Part shown: positions 7,933 through 16,531 of the stretch, in pieces
How positions within the stretch are numbered: position 1 is the first letter of the stretch
How the letters are laid out: each line of letters opens with the position of its first letter
Assembly (NCBI RefSeq): GCF_000621445.1
Contig: NZ_KK211279.1
Span: 243,587 to 307,586, forward strand
Length of the DNA stretch: 64,000 nucleotides
Direction: 5' to 3'
From: Alkalihalobacillus bogoriensis ATCC BAA-922
GTDB taxonomy: Bacteria > Bacillota > Bacilli > Bacillales > Bacillaceae_F
Notes under the pieces: generated by a model
What the model was told of the DNA's origin: nothing
The model's input: the letters and a program-made list of their open reading frames with translations, nothing else
Database searches by the model: none
Position numbers and translations under genes: made by a program

Positions 7933-8529
7933 CTATAACAACGGTAAGATATCCATTTTCCAAATCCCGTCTTCTTGCTTTAACCCTCTCACTTCTACAG
8001 AGTGAAAATGTCCATAGCTTACTCCTATTTCGACAACTGCTTCGTTTTCATTACTATTATCATCTTTAATTTCAAGTGAATTATAACCTCTAAAGTCAAG
8101 TGTCGTTTCTAAGTCTTTAGTATGGAGTCCATCACTATAGTACTTATCTTTAAATATAGATAGTTCAGGTAATGTTCCATCATTATAGGTCAGTAAATAA
8201 ATGGACTCAACATCGTCAATGACAACGGAGTGAAAATAAAGCAAGACGATTTTTTCCGGAGATAAATTTGAAAGTTGCTGCACATCTTTTTCTTCTAAAA
8301 AAACTTCATACAAAGTTAGTTCATCTTCTGTGAAATCTCTTAAGTAGGAAAAATCACTCTGTAGTTCAGTAATGATCTCTTGTTGCTGTTTCACGGTGTC
8401 TTCAAGGTTTGCCTTTTTTTCCTTAAGCTCTTTTATTTCATTCTGTTGAGTATCTACTATATCAAGATCATGATTACAACCTGTGATAAACAATGTAATG
8501 AAGAGAAAAACACCTACAACTTTTTTCAT
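7933..8529 (-). CDS. Lipoprotein with coiled-coil segment
   Basis: 198 residues. A signal peptide ends in the lipobox FITGC (Cys ~18), so it is probably anchored to the outer face of the membrane. Residues ~28-58 form a Lys/Glu-rich coiled coil. The C-terminal part resembles small beta-rich domains of Bacillus lipoproteins with unknown function. AGAGGA precedes the ATG. Probable operon with the following small membrane gene. Confidence 0.7.
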   Translation of the reverse strand: MKKVVGVFLFITLFITGCNHDLDIVDTQQNEIKELKEKKANLEDTVKQQQEIITELQSDFSYLRDFTEDELTLYEVFLEEKDVQQLSNLSPEKIVLLYFHSVVIDDVESIYLLTYNDGTLPELSIFKDKYYSDGLHTKDLETTLDFRGYNSLEIKDDNSNENEAVVEIGVSYGHFHSVEVRGLKQEDGIWKMDILPLL

Positions 8530-8578
8530 TTAGCATCCTCTTTCTCCGATAGATTTAAAAACTCATTCTTCCAAAATC

Positions 8579-9394
8579 TTAAACAATAAACGTTGTAAAC
8601 CAAGCGATATATTTTGCTCCCCATATGAATAATAATTGCGCAAGCACTGTGCCTAGTAATCTTGACGTTACCATCATTAATGACATACTTTTCAATTTAT
8701 TGTAACTTCCTCTTTTATTCACTACATCGTCTGCGATGACAGAAATTTTCGGGTCAATGAAAACAACTAAAAGGATCGTTGCTATTCCATTTATTAATCC
8801 AGATGCCATTATCGCGGTAGACGCTCTTTCCGGCGCTAATAAAGCAGCATATAATGCTGATAATACACCGATTGTATAAATTGCTGTAATGACCATGTTT
8901 ATGCAAAATAAATTGATAGGAATATCTTTAACCTTTGTATCTCGCAAATAAGAAAATTTAGGTAAACTAAAATGGGTTATGCCACGCTTTATGTAATGCA
9001 ATGAAAAGATTCTTTTCATTAAAGAAGGAACTGAGCCTTTTTCTTCTGACAAATGGATAATCGCTCTTGAAAATAAAGCGATGAAAGTAGGAAGTAGAAG
9101 AATCCCAAATAGTGTTCCAATCGTTGAGGCACCAATCAATATCCGAAATTGTGCTTCTACAAACTCTAGCGTATTTACTTGTGGTGCCGTATCAATTAAA
9201 CTCCCCGTGAAAGGCTGTTGCATCATATTAGCCAGTCTTGAAACGATGACCATGATGTTAAAAAGAGATAAAGCTGACGCTATCAATTTAACTCTCGCAC
9301 CTGACAACCTTACCGCATATGCTAATGTTTCAATTGAATGAATAATAAAAATAAAAAAAGCGATAAACAATAGTTTTTCAGTAATAAGCTCCAT
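8579..9394 (-). CDS. amj: Probable alternate lipid II flippase Amj
   Basis: 271 residues with ~6 membrane helices. The N-terminal block IHSIETLAYAVRLSGARVK (~19-37), SLFNIMVIVSRLANMMQQPFTG and the C-terminal MMVTSRLLGTVLAQLLF match my memory of the Amj (YdaH) family. In Bacillus subtilis Amj flips lipid-linked cell-wall precursor across the membrane, backs up MurJ, and is induced by envelope stress. Length fits the family. AGGTAA precedes ATG 9394. Assignment from memory of family sequences, not a search. Confidence 0.75.
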   Translation of the reverse strand: MELITEKLLFIAFFIFIIHSIETLAYAVRLSGARVKLIASALSLFNIMVIVSRLANMMQQPFTGSLIDTAPQVNTLEFVEAQFRILIGASTIGTLFGILLLPTFIALFSRAIIHLSEEKGSVPSLMKRIFSLHYIKRGITHFSLPKFSYLRDTKVKDIPINLFCINMVITAIYTIGVLSALYAALLAPERASTAIMASGLINGIATILLVVFIDPKISVIADDVVNKRGSYNKLKSMSLMMVTSRLLGTVLAQLLFIWGAKYIAWFTTFIV

Positions 9395-9441
9395 TCAGTT
9401 ACCTACTTTTTATATGAAATTGTTTTATTTAGTGCCCATAT

Positions 9442-9951
9442 CTAGTAAGCCCACACTAACTTACTTTCACTGTTACAATAAGGAATATGCTTTAAAAATG
9501 AGTCCAAACGGATATGAAAGAAGCGTTCTATATCTATTCTTAACTTTTGCTCTAACTCACAAAATTCAGACACGACATAATCTAATCCAAAAACATTATA
9601 AAGCTCTGCTTCTGCCCATATCGTTTTCACTCTTGCTTTATCTGAAAATGGCAGCAATGAAAGAATAGCTCCATCTTCATAGTCGTCATATTCAATCGTA
9701 TAGTAGTGAAATTCGGGTATAACATCATTCTTAATTTTTTCTTTCCACTTAAAAAGAGCCTTGTAAAATTCTAAAATCGCTAGTTCCGCTTCAAAATATA
9801 GTACATTATTTATTTTTATTGTTAACAAGGCATCTACTGCCAAAATAGAAGGAACATCTCTTTTTTGTTTGTTGGAGATTACTCCTCTTTCACTTGTAAA
9901 CTCGTATTTGAAATTTATTTTATTAGTAGAAGCGTTTATCATATCACTCAT
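9442..9951 (-). CDS. Conserved-type hypothetical protein
   Basis: 169 residues, soluble, mixed alpha/beta, rich in Tyr, Phe and acidic residues (YEFTSERG at the N-terminus, YYTIEYDDYEDGAILSLLPF in the centre). No membrane segment or signal peptide. I do not recognise a catalytic motif. The start overlaps the stop of a 41-residue gene by ATGA, implying translational coupling. Confidence 0.6.
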   Translation of the reverse strand: MSDMINASTNKINFKYEFTSERGVISNKQKRDVPSILAVDALLTIKINNVLYFEAELAILEFYKALFKWKEKIKNDVIPEFHYYTIEYDDYEDGAILSLLPFSDKARVKTIWAEAELYNVFGLDYVVSEFCELEQKLRIDIERFFHIRLDSFLKHIPYCNSESKLVWAY

Positions 9952-10073
9952 GTTATTAACCTCAATAATCGTTTCTCAGCTTTCGCTTTGACCTTGTCAC
10001 TAAATTCCTTAAAAAGCGTTCCTAACTCATTTTTATCGTCCATTTCTTTATTACTTATAAACTTTTCATTCAT
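9948..10073 (-). CDS. Small helical protein coupled to downstream gene
   Basis: A 41-residue reading frame beginning MNEKFISNKEMDDK and ending KRLLRLIT. GAGGTG sits 5 nt before the ATG. Its TGA overlaps the ATG of the 169-residue gene (ATGA), strong evidence for an expressed two-gene unit. The peptide is almost entirely charged and helical. Function unknown; a small partner or leader protein is possible. Confidence 0.6.
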   Translation of the reverse strand: MNEKFISNKEMDDKNELGTLFKEFSDKVKAKAEKRLLRLIT

Positions 10074-10149
10074 TAAAACACCTCACCACAATTATGTCCT
10101 AACAAACACTTCATTTTTTTCAATCCCTACTTAAATGATATTCCTCTTG

Positions 10150-10461
10150 CTAGTTTGCTTTTTTTCGATTAACGACCAAAGTCATTGTATTCAATGCGAT
10201 CGTAACAACAAGCAAAACTGTCGCCGCAACCGCGACTCCACCCATTGTATCCATCAAAGCTGACCAATCCTCAATTATTACTAGATGATAGTTATAGTAC
10301 ATCTGGAAGCACAACGCAACACCACAACAACTAAAGCTCCAAATGGAGAAAACGACTAATTTGTTATTACCACTCTTTTCCTTTCTCATAAGAACAACAA
10401 CAGGTAATATCCAAGCTATTAAACCAAGTACTAAGCTACCAATATTTAACCAACCAATCAT
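10150..10461 (-). CDS. Small membrane protein, ~3 helices
   Basis: 103 residues with hydrophobic segments at about 5-25, 38-58 and 72-94, beginning MIGWLNIGSLVLGLIAW and ending in a basic tail. Similar short proteins recur in Bacillus genomes without known function. AGAGGAG lies 8 nt before the ATG. Stands alone. Confidence 0.6.
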   Translation of the reverse strand: MIGWLNIGSLVLGLIAWILPVVVLMRKEKSGNNKLVVFSIWSFSCCGVALCFQMYYNYHLVIIEDWSALMDTMGGVAVAATVLLVVTIALNTMTLVVNRKKAN

Positions 10462-10551
10462 GAGTAATTTCTCCTCTATATATGTTTTTCTACTTTTGTG
10501 CCTTTTAATTTTAACACTATTTTCCTAATGGAGTATAAATACCTCCCTCAC

Positions 10552-11277
10552 TTAAACCCTTTCAACCAACTTTTTTATCGCACTAATAACGATTTCTGGT
10601 TCATCATTTTGTATATAGTGACCACTATTTTCTGCAATCACCAATTCAGCATCCATTGATATATCAAGAATCTCAGCTTGCATTTCATTCCACAATTTTT
10701 GAGAGACTTTCGAATAATGAGTTTTCTTACCTGCAGAAACAACGATTAGTGGGACATGTAATGAACATCTGGCTTCTTTAACCTGCTTCAAACTTTCCAT
10801 AAATTCATCGTAATTGCCTTCAGCAACGAACTGATTGTTGTAAGCTTGTTGAAACTCTTGAGACATAGTTGGGAGGAATCTTTCTCTGTAATCTCCTGGA
10901 GTAGAATCAACCAAGACAAGTCCACAAACATCATTTCGATATTCACTAGCAAACATCCGCATTGTAACTCCGCCAAATGAATGGCCAACTACGATGTAGG
11001 GAGGGGTGATGTTAGCTTTTACTAGTAGTTCTTTCAGTTCCTTTACCATCTCTTTGCTAGTTCTCGGGTTAGAACTTGGTTCACTTTTCCCGAGCCCTGC
11101 TCTATCATAAACGAAAACATTGGCAAACGTTGAAATTTCGCCAATGATTGAATCCCAAGTTTTAGAACAATCTCCATACCCAGCGTCCATAATAACAGTT
11201 GGTATTCCAGCGTTTTCTCCTAGCAACTTTGCATATAGTTTACAACCACTTACTTGTACAAACATTTCTTCCATCAT
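10552..11277 (-). CDS. Alpha/beta hydrolase
   Basis: 241 residues of alpha/beta hydrolase fold. YDRAGLGKSEPSS (~58-70) precedes the nucleophile elbow VVGHSFGGVTMR (Ser ~100). The acid residue is probably in VLVDSTPG or further on, and catalytic His in NSGHYIQNDEP (~220). AGAGGG precedes the ATG. Substrate unknown; closest families are small esterases or haloperoxidase-like hydrolases. Confidence 0.8.
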   Translation of the reverse strand: MMEEMFVQVSGCKLYAKLLGENAGIPTVIMDAGYGDCSKTWDSIIGEISTFANVFVYDRAGLGKSEPSSNPRTSKEMVKELKELLVKANITPPYIVVGHSFGGVTMRMFASEYRNDVCGLVLVDSTPGDYRERFLPTMSQEFQQAYNNQFVAEGNYDEFMESLKQVKEARCSLHVPLIVVSAGKKTHYSKVSQKLWNEMQAEILDISMDAELVIAENSGHYIQNDEPEIVISAIKKLVERV

Positions 11278-11394
11278 ATAGTGGGCCCTCTTCCTCTCAT
11301 TCTACCAACTAGTAACAGCGCTAATTGCAAAGTTACTCAATCATGAAATCTTCTAAGCGGATTGAAATTGAAGCATTCATTCTAAGGCCCTCTT

Positions 11395-11574
11395 TCACTT
11401 TGATTTATTTGGAAATAATGTAAGGCCAAGTAAACCAACTACCAAAGCAGATATTCCAGCAATGCCCCCTGTAACCATCCTGCTTTGATTAGGAATTAAA
11501 TATTCTGAGAGAAAAACTACTACACCAACAAAAAAGCCTATAAACAATGCTATTCCTATAGTTCGTTTTTTCAA
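11395..11574 (-). CDS. Small two-helix membrane protein
   Basis: 59 residues from TTG 11574 (KKRTIGIALF), selected because GGAGGTG lies 7-8 nt upstream. Two hydrophobic helices separated by SEYLIPNQSRMVTGG. The gene lies downstream of the GNAT gene (22 nt after its stop) and is probably cotranscribed with it. Unrecognised family. Confidence 0.55.
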   Translation of the reverse strand: MKKRTIGIALFIGFFVGVVVFLSEYLIPNQSRMVTGGIAGISALVVGLLGLTLFPNKSK

Positions 11575-11596
11575 GCCCAGCACCTCCAATCGTTTC

Positions 11597-12088
11597 TTAA
11601 TGATTTACACGTAAAACCATCCGCACAGTATTAAAGGTATATCCACCGAAATTGTCATCAAACTCACTAATGATTTCAAATCCTTTTGCATCATAAAACG
11701 CTTTTCCGATTTTATTATCTTTTTCAACATTAATATATATCTCTTTTATCCCCTCTAATTCTTTGATCCCATGTTGTAACAATGCTGAACCTATCCCATT
11801 ACCTTGAAATTCTGGGTAAAGATATATCGCGCCAAGTTCCACTTTTCCGTCTTTTTTCACTGGAGAAAAATTTGCAAAACCAACAATTTGCTCATCAACT
11901 TCCGCTACATATAAAAAAGATCGTTCTAAGCGATGTCTCATTCCCTCATCACTATAAGCTGAGCTCAAGAAATTGTTTTGTACTTCTATTGGAATTACCC
12001 CCTCGTATGTGTCATGCCAAGTCGTTTTCGCCACATCTTGAACTTGCTTTATATCTTCGTGAACCATTTTACGAACGGTAACTTTCAT
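11597..12088 (-). CDS. GNAT family N-acetyltransferase
   Basis: 163 residues. The acetyl-CoA binding motif A region reads GAIYLYPEFQGNGIGSALLQHG (~86-107), with Q/GxGxG-type loop, followed by the beta5/alpha4 segment YINVEKDNKIGKAFYDAKGFE (~118-138). MKVTVRKMVHEDIKQV at the start is typical of the fold. Substrate unknown. AGGAGAGGG precedes ATG. Confidence 0.85.
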   Translation of the reverse strand: MKVTVRKMVHEDIKQVQDVAKTTWHDTYEGVIPIEVQNNFLSSAYSDEGMRHRLERSFLYVAEVDEQIVGFANFSPVKKDGKVELGAIYLYPEFQGNGIGSALLQHGIKELEGIKEIYINVEKDNKIGKAFYDAKGFEIISEFDDNFGGYTFNTVRMVLRVNH

Positions 12089-12161
12089 CTAACCCTCTCC
12101 TTTAAGTGATTTTTTACTATTTTTGGAGATTATAGCACAACATGAGCTTAAAATTCTTTTA

Positions 12162-12202
12162 AAAATAAAAAAAGAACTCCTTTATTCTTAAAAGGAGTCG
12201 GT
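12162..12202 (-). terminator. Rho-independent terminator of cupin gene
   Basis: On the minus strand ACTCCTTTTA and TAAAGGAGT form a stem with a short loop, followed by TTCTTTTTTTATT. It lies on the 3' side of the cupin gene, beyond the palindromic element, so the element would be in that gene's 3' untranslated region. Confidence 0.7.
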
Positions 12203-12212
12203 GCTCAGAGCG

Positions 12213-12396
12213 TATCGGACATCTGTTCCGCTATTTCATGAAATACGGGGTGTTTTTGATTGCTATCGGACATCTGTTCCGCTATTTGACCAAACGAGTG
12301 TTACATCCATTCTATTTTTCTAATATAACGGAACGTATGTCCGATAGCTTTTGAAAAAAGCTAATTTTTATTGAGTTAGCGGAATGTATGTCCGTA
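12213..12396. repeat. Quadripartite ~185-bp palindromic element, copy 3
   Basis: Two direct motifs (TATCGGACATCTGTTCCGCT, twice) and two inverted ones (AACGGAACGTATGTCCGATAG and TTAGCGGAATGTATGTCCG). It sits between the cupin stop and the terminator at 12162. Confidence 0.88.
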
Positions 12397-12414
12397 AGGC
12401 TGGCTCTTTCCGTT

Positions 12415-12759
12415 TTATCCACTCATTAAAACCCTATCGCCTCTACTATTTGACTGAGAAGTAACAATAAATTCAACATCTTGATTAGTATTATTAAACA
12501 TTTGGTGTGGAACAAGTGGAGGAACTTCGTATCCTTCTTGTGGATGTAATTGTATTGAAACACCGTCAACTTCAAGTGTCGCAGTGCCTGATAAAACAAA
12601 GAAAAATTGTCGAGAGCGCTCATGATAATGCCTTACTTCAAATGTATTAGGCGGCATCCGTTCATGAATAATACTTAAATCGTTATGTTTCACTAAATGC
12701 CAACCATCGCAATTATCTCCCCAACTATAATGTTCTGCATTATTTTTGCTGATTTTCAT
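12415..12759 (-). CDS. Cupin domain protein
   Basis: 114 residues. Cupin motif 1 is visible as RHYHERSRQFFFVLSG (~43-58), with metal-ligand His residues and Glu, and motif 2 as PQEGYEVPPLVPHQMFN (~73-89). A single-domain small cupin, probably metal binding; enzymes and sugar-binding regulators share this fold, so function is open. Good ribosome binding site (GGGGAG). Confidence 0.82.
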   Translation of the reverse strand: MKISKNNAEHYSWGDNCDGWHLVKHNDLSIIHERMPPNTFEVRHYHERSRQFFFVLSGTATLEVDGVSIQLHPQEGYEVPPLVPHQMFNNTNQDVEFIVTSQSNSRGDRVLMSG

Positions 12760-12799
12760 GGATTTCTCCCCTAAAATTGAATTACTTTAAAACACTAGT

Positions 12800-13273
12800 T
12801 TAACTTAACAACATTAACTCCCATTTTTCTTCAATTAGTTCTTTACCGGACAGCATTTGCGGTTGTGTTTTCATTAATGTAAAACCAAACTTTTCATAAA
12901 TTGTCCTTGCTGCTTTCAACTCACTATTTGTCCAAAGAATAACCTTCTCATATCCTTTTTCTTTACTGAAATTAATTGCTGCTTCGACTAATTTCAGGCC
13001 ATAACCTGCACCTCGAACACTAGGGTCAACAAGAAACAAACCCAATTGGGCAGTCTTGTCATTCACTTTTTTAATACTAATGGATCCTTTTTGTTTTTCA
13101 TTTTTCTCTAAAACAAAAATATTTTCAGAACAATCGGTCCGCTCGATAAATCCATTTACACTTTCTTCTATAAAATGACGAAAAGATAAGTCGTATCCAA
13201 ATTCACTGTTGTATAAATCATAATGAGCATTGACTATGTACTCTTTATCTTCTGCTCGATATGTTCGGATCAT
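12800..13273 (-). CDS. GNAT family N-acetyltransferase
   Basis: 157 residues. LGLFLVDPSVRGAGYGLKLVEAA (~73-95) is the acetyl-CoA pyrophosphate-binding motif. The segment LWTNSELKAARTIYEKFGFTLM (~113-134) is the classic motif B seen in MarR-fused and stand-alone GNATs. Substrate unknown. AAGGTGAT precedes ATG. A recurrent 17-bp upstream motif lies ~20 nt before the start. Confidence 0.85.
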   Translation of the reverse strand: MIRTYRAEDKEYIVNAHYDLYNSEFGYDLSFRHFIEESVNGFIERTDCSENIFVLEKNEKQKGSISIKKVNDKTAQLGLFLVDPSVRGAGYGLKLVEAAINFSKEKGYEKVILWTNSELKAARTIYEKFGFTLMKTQPQMLSGKELIEEKWELMLLS

Positions 13274-13290
13274 AATATCACCTTTTTCTT

Positions 13291-13314
13291 TATTTTAACA
13301 TTAATTTCCTTTTT
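13291..13314 (-). promoter_or_regulatory. Recurrent upstream motif, copy 1
   Basis: TTTTAACATTAATTTCC (plus-strand reading) occurs here and at 22785, 29940 and, with changes, 23202. Each time it lies upstream of a minus-strand gene. On the minus strand it reads GGAAATTAATGTTAAAAT, whose end resembles a -10 region. A shared promoter or small repeat is possible. Confidence 0.4.
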
Positions 13315-13427
13315 AAAATAAAAAAAAACGGAAATTAATTAAGGATTTTGCTTTATAACTGATATATAATCAAACACAAAAATAAGCCTTCAACATGATA
13401 TTGATAGACTTATTTAGTCATGTATTT

Positions 13428-13886
13428 CTATCTAAAATGCATTGGATTTCCATAAACCATATCAGATAACAAAAATAATGCACTTGTTGGTACAGGGTCT
13501 GAGAATTGCGGGGGACCAATTCGTGTCGTACTAGTTAGACCAACCCATTGTCCAAACTCCCCTGCTTGTAAAGATGGAGGGTTCATTAAAAAGTTGCCAT
13601 TTAACACGAAATGCCTTGTATTAATTGCCAACTGATCAAAGACCAACAATTGACCTGAAAAGCTTGCGAACGCTGTGTTAAACATTAGATTTCTAGTATT
13701 CTCATCCCATATCCCGCTAATCGGCAAATCTGTACCTCGAAAATTAATCGTCCCTCGGACATTGTTATTTTCAATGGCTTGGATTACTAGTACACCTCTT
13801 ACTATCCGCCTTCCTGCAACATCTCCAATAATACTCCAAGTGGAAGGCACAGGTATGGTGCGTTCGGTTTGCTGAATTGCTTGCAT
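13428..13886 (-). CDS. Hypothetical beta-rich protein
   Basis: 152 residues. No signal peptide, membrane helix or Cys. Alternating hydrophobic residues with many Asn, Gly and Thr suggest a beta-barrel or sandwich (GRRIVRGVLVIQAIENNNVR, TINFRGTDLPISGIW). I do not recognise the family. Strong AGGAGGG precedes ATG 13886. It stands alone between a GNAT gene and a palindromic element. Confidence 0.6.
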   Translation of the reverse strand: MQAIQQTERTIPVPSTWSIIGDVAGRRIVRGVLVIQAIENNNVRGTINFRGTDLPISGIWDENTRNLMFNTAFASFSGQLLVFDQLAINTRHFVLNGNFLMNPPSLQAGEFGQWVGLTSTTRIGPPQFSDPVPTSALFLLSDMVYGNPMHFR

Positions 13887-13986
13887 TTACTACCCTCCTA
13901 AAGCTAGGTTAACACCTACTGATGTATGGTAGTATATGTAATTTCCTTTATTGTTGTGACTATTTTTTCTAAAGGAAATTTTTTTG

Positions 13987-14172
13987 TAACGGACATCTAT
14001 TCCGCTATTCCATGAAAATGAAGCATTTCTACAAAGCTATCGGACGTATGTTCCGCTATTTGTTCAAAAGAGCGAGAAAAACTCTCTGTTTCCTTAAAGT
14101 AACGGAACAAATGTCCAATAGCATTTTAAAAATAGTAGTTTTTATGAAAATAGCGGAACAGATGTCCGATAG
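13987..14172. repeat. Quadripartite ~185-bp palindromic element, copy 4
   Basis: TAACGGACATCTATTCCGCT, TATCGGACGTATGTTCCGCT, then inverted AACGGAACAAATGTCCAATAG and AATAGCGGAACAGATGTCCG. The rest of the 13887-14315 gap shows nothing else I can assign; a 62-codon frame through the element at 14012 has no ribosome binding site. Confidence 0.88.
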
Positions 14173-14315
14173 GTTTTTCTCATCAACACCCATAGTGTGA
14201 AACAGCTATTTTTTGATGCGTCTCTATCGTTCGTCGACAACTCCGTGCCCTGTTTACACTCTCTTACTTATTTTTTTCAACAAGGATAAACAAATAATCA
14301 CCTAATCAAAAAAAC

Positions 14316-14627
14316 CTAAGGCCCAAATTCAATTTGTCCCGTAAACAATAAAATAATTGTGATGATCCAAAAGATAAAGAAGGACGAGGAAAGGAGTAAA
14401 GCAATCACAGGAATGACATTTTTCTCTGTTTTCTTTACTAACCCAATGATTGCTAGGACGATACCAACCCCTGTTAGCAAAAACGTAATAATATCTCCAA
14501 ATCCATTTCCTATATTCGCTATTCTTGTTGGTGTTACAAAAACAATGAAAAAACAAATAACCCCAACAGCAAGGGCGAAATAACTAATCAAACCGTACTT
14601 CTTTTGCGTAGCCTCGTTGCTTTCCAA
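14316..14627 (-). CDS. Small membrane protein, related in plan to the one at 48325
   Basis: 103 residues from the TTG at 14627 (LESNEATQKKYG), where AAAGG lies ~8 nt upstream; an ATG at 14669 is possible but has no ribosome binding site. Three hydrophobic helices. The core GVGIVLAIIGLVKKTEKNVIPVIALLLS resembles the 97-residue protein at 48325 (GIVSLIFTVIAYVNKEKGFIKNVAPI), suggesting a common small family. Function unknown. Confidence 0.6.
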   Translation of the reverse strand: MESNEATQKKYGLISYFALAVGVICFFIVFVTPTRIANIGNGFGDIITFLLTGVGIVLAIIGLVKKTEKNVIPVIALLLSSSFFIFWIITIILLFTGQIEFGP

Positions 14628-14715
14628 ATAAACACAACCTTTCTCATTAACTTCTTTATAATATAGCATAATTTACCAATTAATACCGAGGATTTATTTT
14701 TTATTATATAAAAAG

Positions 14716-14754
14716 AATACCTAGATAAAGCAGACTACTATAGTAGCCTGCTTT
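14716..14754 (-). terminator. Bidirectional-looking terminator after yjcZ-like gene
   Basis: AAAGCAGGCTACTATAGTAG and its complementary arm CTACTATAGTAGTCTGCTTT form a long stem with T-rich flanks on both strands. It lies just downstream of the YjcZ-like gene. Confidence 0.7.
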
Positions 14755-14773
14755 GTTTAAAAACCTAGTTAAA

Positions 14774-14872
14774 TTAATAACCGCCGTACCAACAACAAGC
14801 ACCAACGATAACTAAAAGGATAAACAGCACAACGATTAGTGTAAAACTTGGACTTTTTTTGTATCCACTCAT
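14774..14872 (-). CDS. YjcZ family sporulation mini-protein
   Basis: A 32-residue reading frame, MSGYKKSPSFTLIVVLFILL followed by VIVGACCWYGGY. Start MSGY, core F.LIVVLFILL.IVGA and aromatic/Gly tail match the YjcZ family of Bacillus sporulation-associated hydrophobic peptides. AGGAGG sits 7 nt before the ATG. Usually annotated as coat or sporulation related; role unclear. Supports an endospore-forming host. Confidence 0.85.
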   Translation of the reverse strand: MSGYKKSPSFTLIVVLFILLVIVGACCWYGGY

Positions 14873-15169
14873 ATCTAACACCTCCTTTACTTGAGGTTGC
14901 TATATTTTATGAGTATTTCAGATATATGATTGGACGAGTGTATAATTTTTTCTAAGAAGGGCAATTGGAGAGATTATTATAGTTAAATGCTACTGTTTTC
15001 TAATAGTATTGTTATACATATGATAGGTTTCTATCTTAAATGCGAGGCTGTCCGATGCTATATTGGCCACCTTTAATAAAATGGACGTTAGGAATGGTAG
15101 TATAAAAATCTATTGTATCTACACAAGAGTGGTTTAGAAGGGATTACGTTGTCCAACCAATAAACGTAA

Positions 15170-15200
15170 AAAAAGCTTGGATTCCCCAAGCTTCCTTTGT
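15170..15200 (-). terminator. Terminator of the APH-like gene
   Basis: On the minus strand AAGCTTGG / CCAAGCTT with a 5-nt loop is followed by TTTTTTTA. It lies ~40 nt after the 15238-16035 stop. The rest of the gap 14873-15237 holds nothing else I can identify. Confidence 0.8.
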
Positions 15201-15237
15201 TACATATACCATTTTTTACATTTGGAACATTTACACC

Positions 15238-16035
15238 CTAAACCCATTCTCTCCCATATTCACGAATGAATAGAAATTCCTTTTGGTAATGTTCAAAATG
15301 TCCGTCATCAATCATCTTTTGAAAAGCAACATCACCTTCACTCGCTCTTTTTATCATGTATTTACATAGCCCTTCTACTCGTAGCAATACCATTTGTAAA
15401 AAACCTTTTTCCATCCCTTTTATCCCGTAAGCTTCAAAAAATAACGCAACCCGTTGTCTTATCCGGGCCGCACCCTTTAACGGATCATAAAAAACCGCCT
15501 CACCTTGTTCAGTATGATACAGTCTACTTAACGGAACACAAGTATAAAGAGCATAGGCAATATCCCATAGCCGTGGCCCAGGAGCAGCAAGGTCAAAATC
15601 AATAATGCCGACTGGCTTTTCATGTTTAAAAATAATGTTATATATAGCAAAATCATTGTGACATACAACCTCGATTTGTTCAGGAGTACTCTCCATCGGT
15701 TTCCACTCATGTAATTGTGGAAAATCACTAACAGCATCATGATATTCTCGGAGCATTTTTGCTATTTCTGTTAAAACATCATGAGACCACATATATGTTT
15801 TTAAAGGATAATGACCAGCGTCCCCGTCAATATAGGAAAGGATTTCTCTATTTTTTGCATCAATCCCTCTAAATTTCGGAGCAAAATTAAAACCTTTACT
15901 TTCTAAATGCTGCAATAATTTATGAATACTAGCACTTTCATTCTTTAGCTCACGTCGAACCGTATTTCCGACTCGATAAACAGTTGAGACATTCCCACCT
16001 GTAAGCTTTTCTTCATTTTCGTCATAACTTTTCAT
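15238..16035 (-). CDS. Aminoglycoside phosphotransferase (APH) family protein
   Basis: 265 residues from ATG 16035, chosen because GGGGGAATT lies just upstream; an open frame extends 63 codons further with no ribosome binding site. The kinase-like fold shows the N-lobe loop LTGGNVSTVYRVG, the catalytic loop VCHNDFAIYNIIF (~143-155) and the metal-binding IGIIDFDLAAPGP (~163-175). Substrates in this family include aminoglycosides, choline and thiamine; this one is unassigned. Confidence 0.82.
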   Translation of the reverse strand: MKSYDENEEKLTGGNVSTVYRVGNTVRRELKNESASIHKLLQHLESKGFNFAPKFRGIDAKNREILSYIDGDAGHYPLKTYMWSHDVLTEIAKMLREYHDAVSDFPQLHEWKPMESTPEQIEVVCHNDFAIYNIIFKHEKPVGIIDFDLAAPGPRLWDIAYALYTCVPLSRLYHTEQGEAVFYDPLKGAARIRQRVALFFEAYGIKGMEKGFLQMVLLRVEGLCKYMIKRASEGDVAFQKMIDDGHFEHYQKEFLFIREYGREWV

Positions 16036-16103
16036 TACGAATTCCCCCAAATATAGGGACTCTATGAGAGTGGCAATAGAGATGTATTTTTTCCATAAAT
16101 AAA

Positions 16104-16130
16104 AAGCAGACACACAACGGTATCTGCTTG
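16104..16130 (-). terminator. Terminator-like hairpin after small gene 16338
   Basis: On the minus strand AAGCAGA / TCTGCTT flanks a 12-nt loop and is followed by TTTATTTATG. It lies between the small membrane gene at 16338-16481 and the APH gene. The remainder of 16036-16337 has no other feature. Confidence 0.55.
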
Positions 16131-16337
16131 GTAATGGGAATGAAATTGTCCACACCATGTATCCCTTGAATGATTTAAGATTGACAAAGAAACGCATCCT
16201 GTTAAAAAGGACCGTAGCTGTCATTATCCAATTACATCATCAGTTCAAGGTATTCCACATGTGTCCTATCGATTCCCCTTTCTTTACATCTCTTGGTTAG
16301 ATAGTACCAACGATTTCCAACTATGTAAAGGAAAATC

Positions 16338-16481
16338 TTAACTTTTTTGTTTCTTGATTTCATCTAACAATGTAATAATCTGATAGTTTTGCTCAATCAG
16401 TTTGTCATTTTGTTTTTGTAATTTAGAAGACTCCAAGACACACACTACCAAAATGATAATCATACCTAGAAAAATGAACAA
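16338..16481 (-). CDS. Small membrane-anchored coiled-coil protein
   Basis: 47 residues from a TTG at 16481 (after GAGGTGAGG): a short hydrophobic helix (FIFLGMIIILVVCVLESS) then a coiled-coil-like helix (LQKQNDKLIEQNYQIITLLDE). The same plan, one membrane helix plus a short charged coil, occurs at 20848-21009 and 45019-45168, a typical Bacillus small-protein type of unknown function. GTG 16493 is an alternative start. Confidence 0.5.
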   Translation of the reverse strand: MFIFLGMIIILVVCVLESSKLQKQNDKLIEQNYQIITLLDEIKKQKS

Positions 16482-16531
16482 CGAAATCCTCACCTCAATC
16501 CATCATTTCCTCTATAAAACTAACATAATTC

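Noticed and set aside
14012-14200. 62-codon plus-strand frame across a quadripartite element
   Set aside because: It is repeat sequence without a ribosome binding site or family match.
16036-16224. N-terminal extension of the APH-like protein
   Set aside because: The GGGGGA site before ATG 16035 and family length favour the shorter start.
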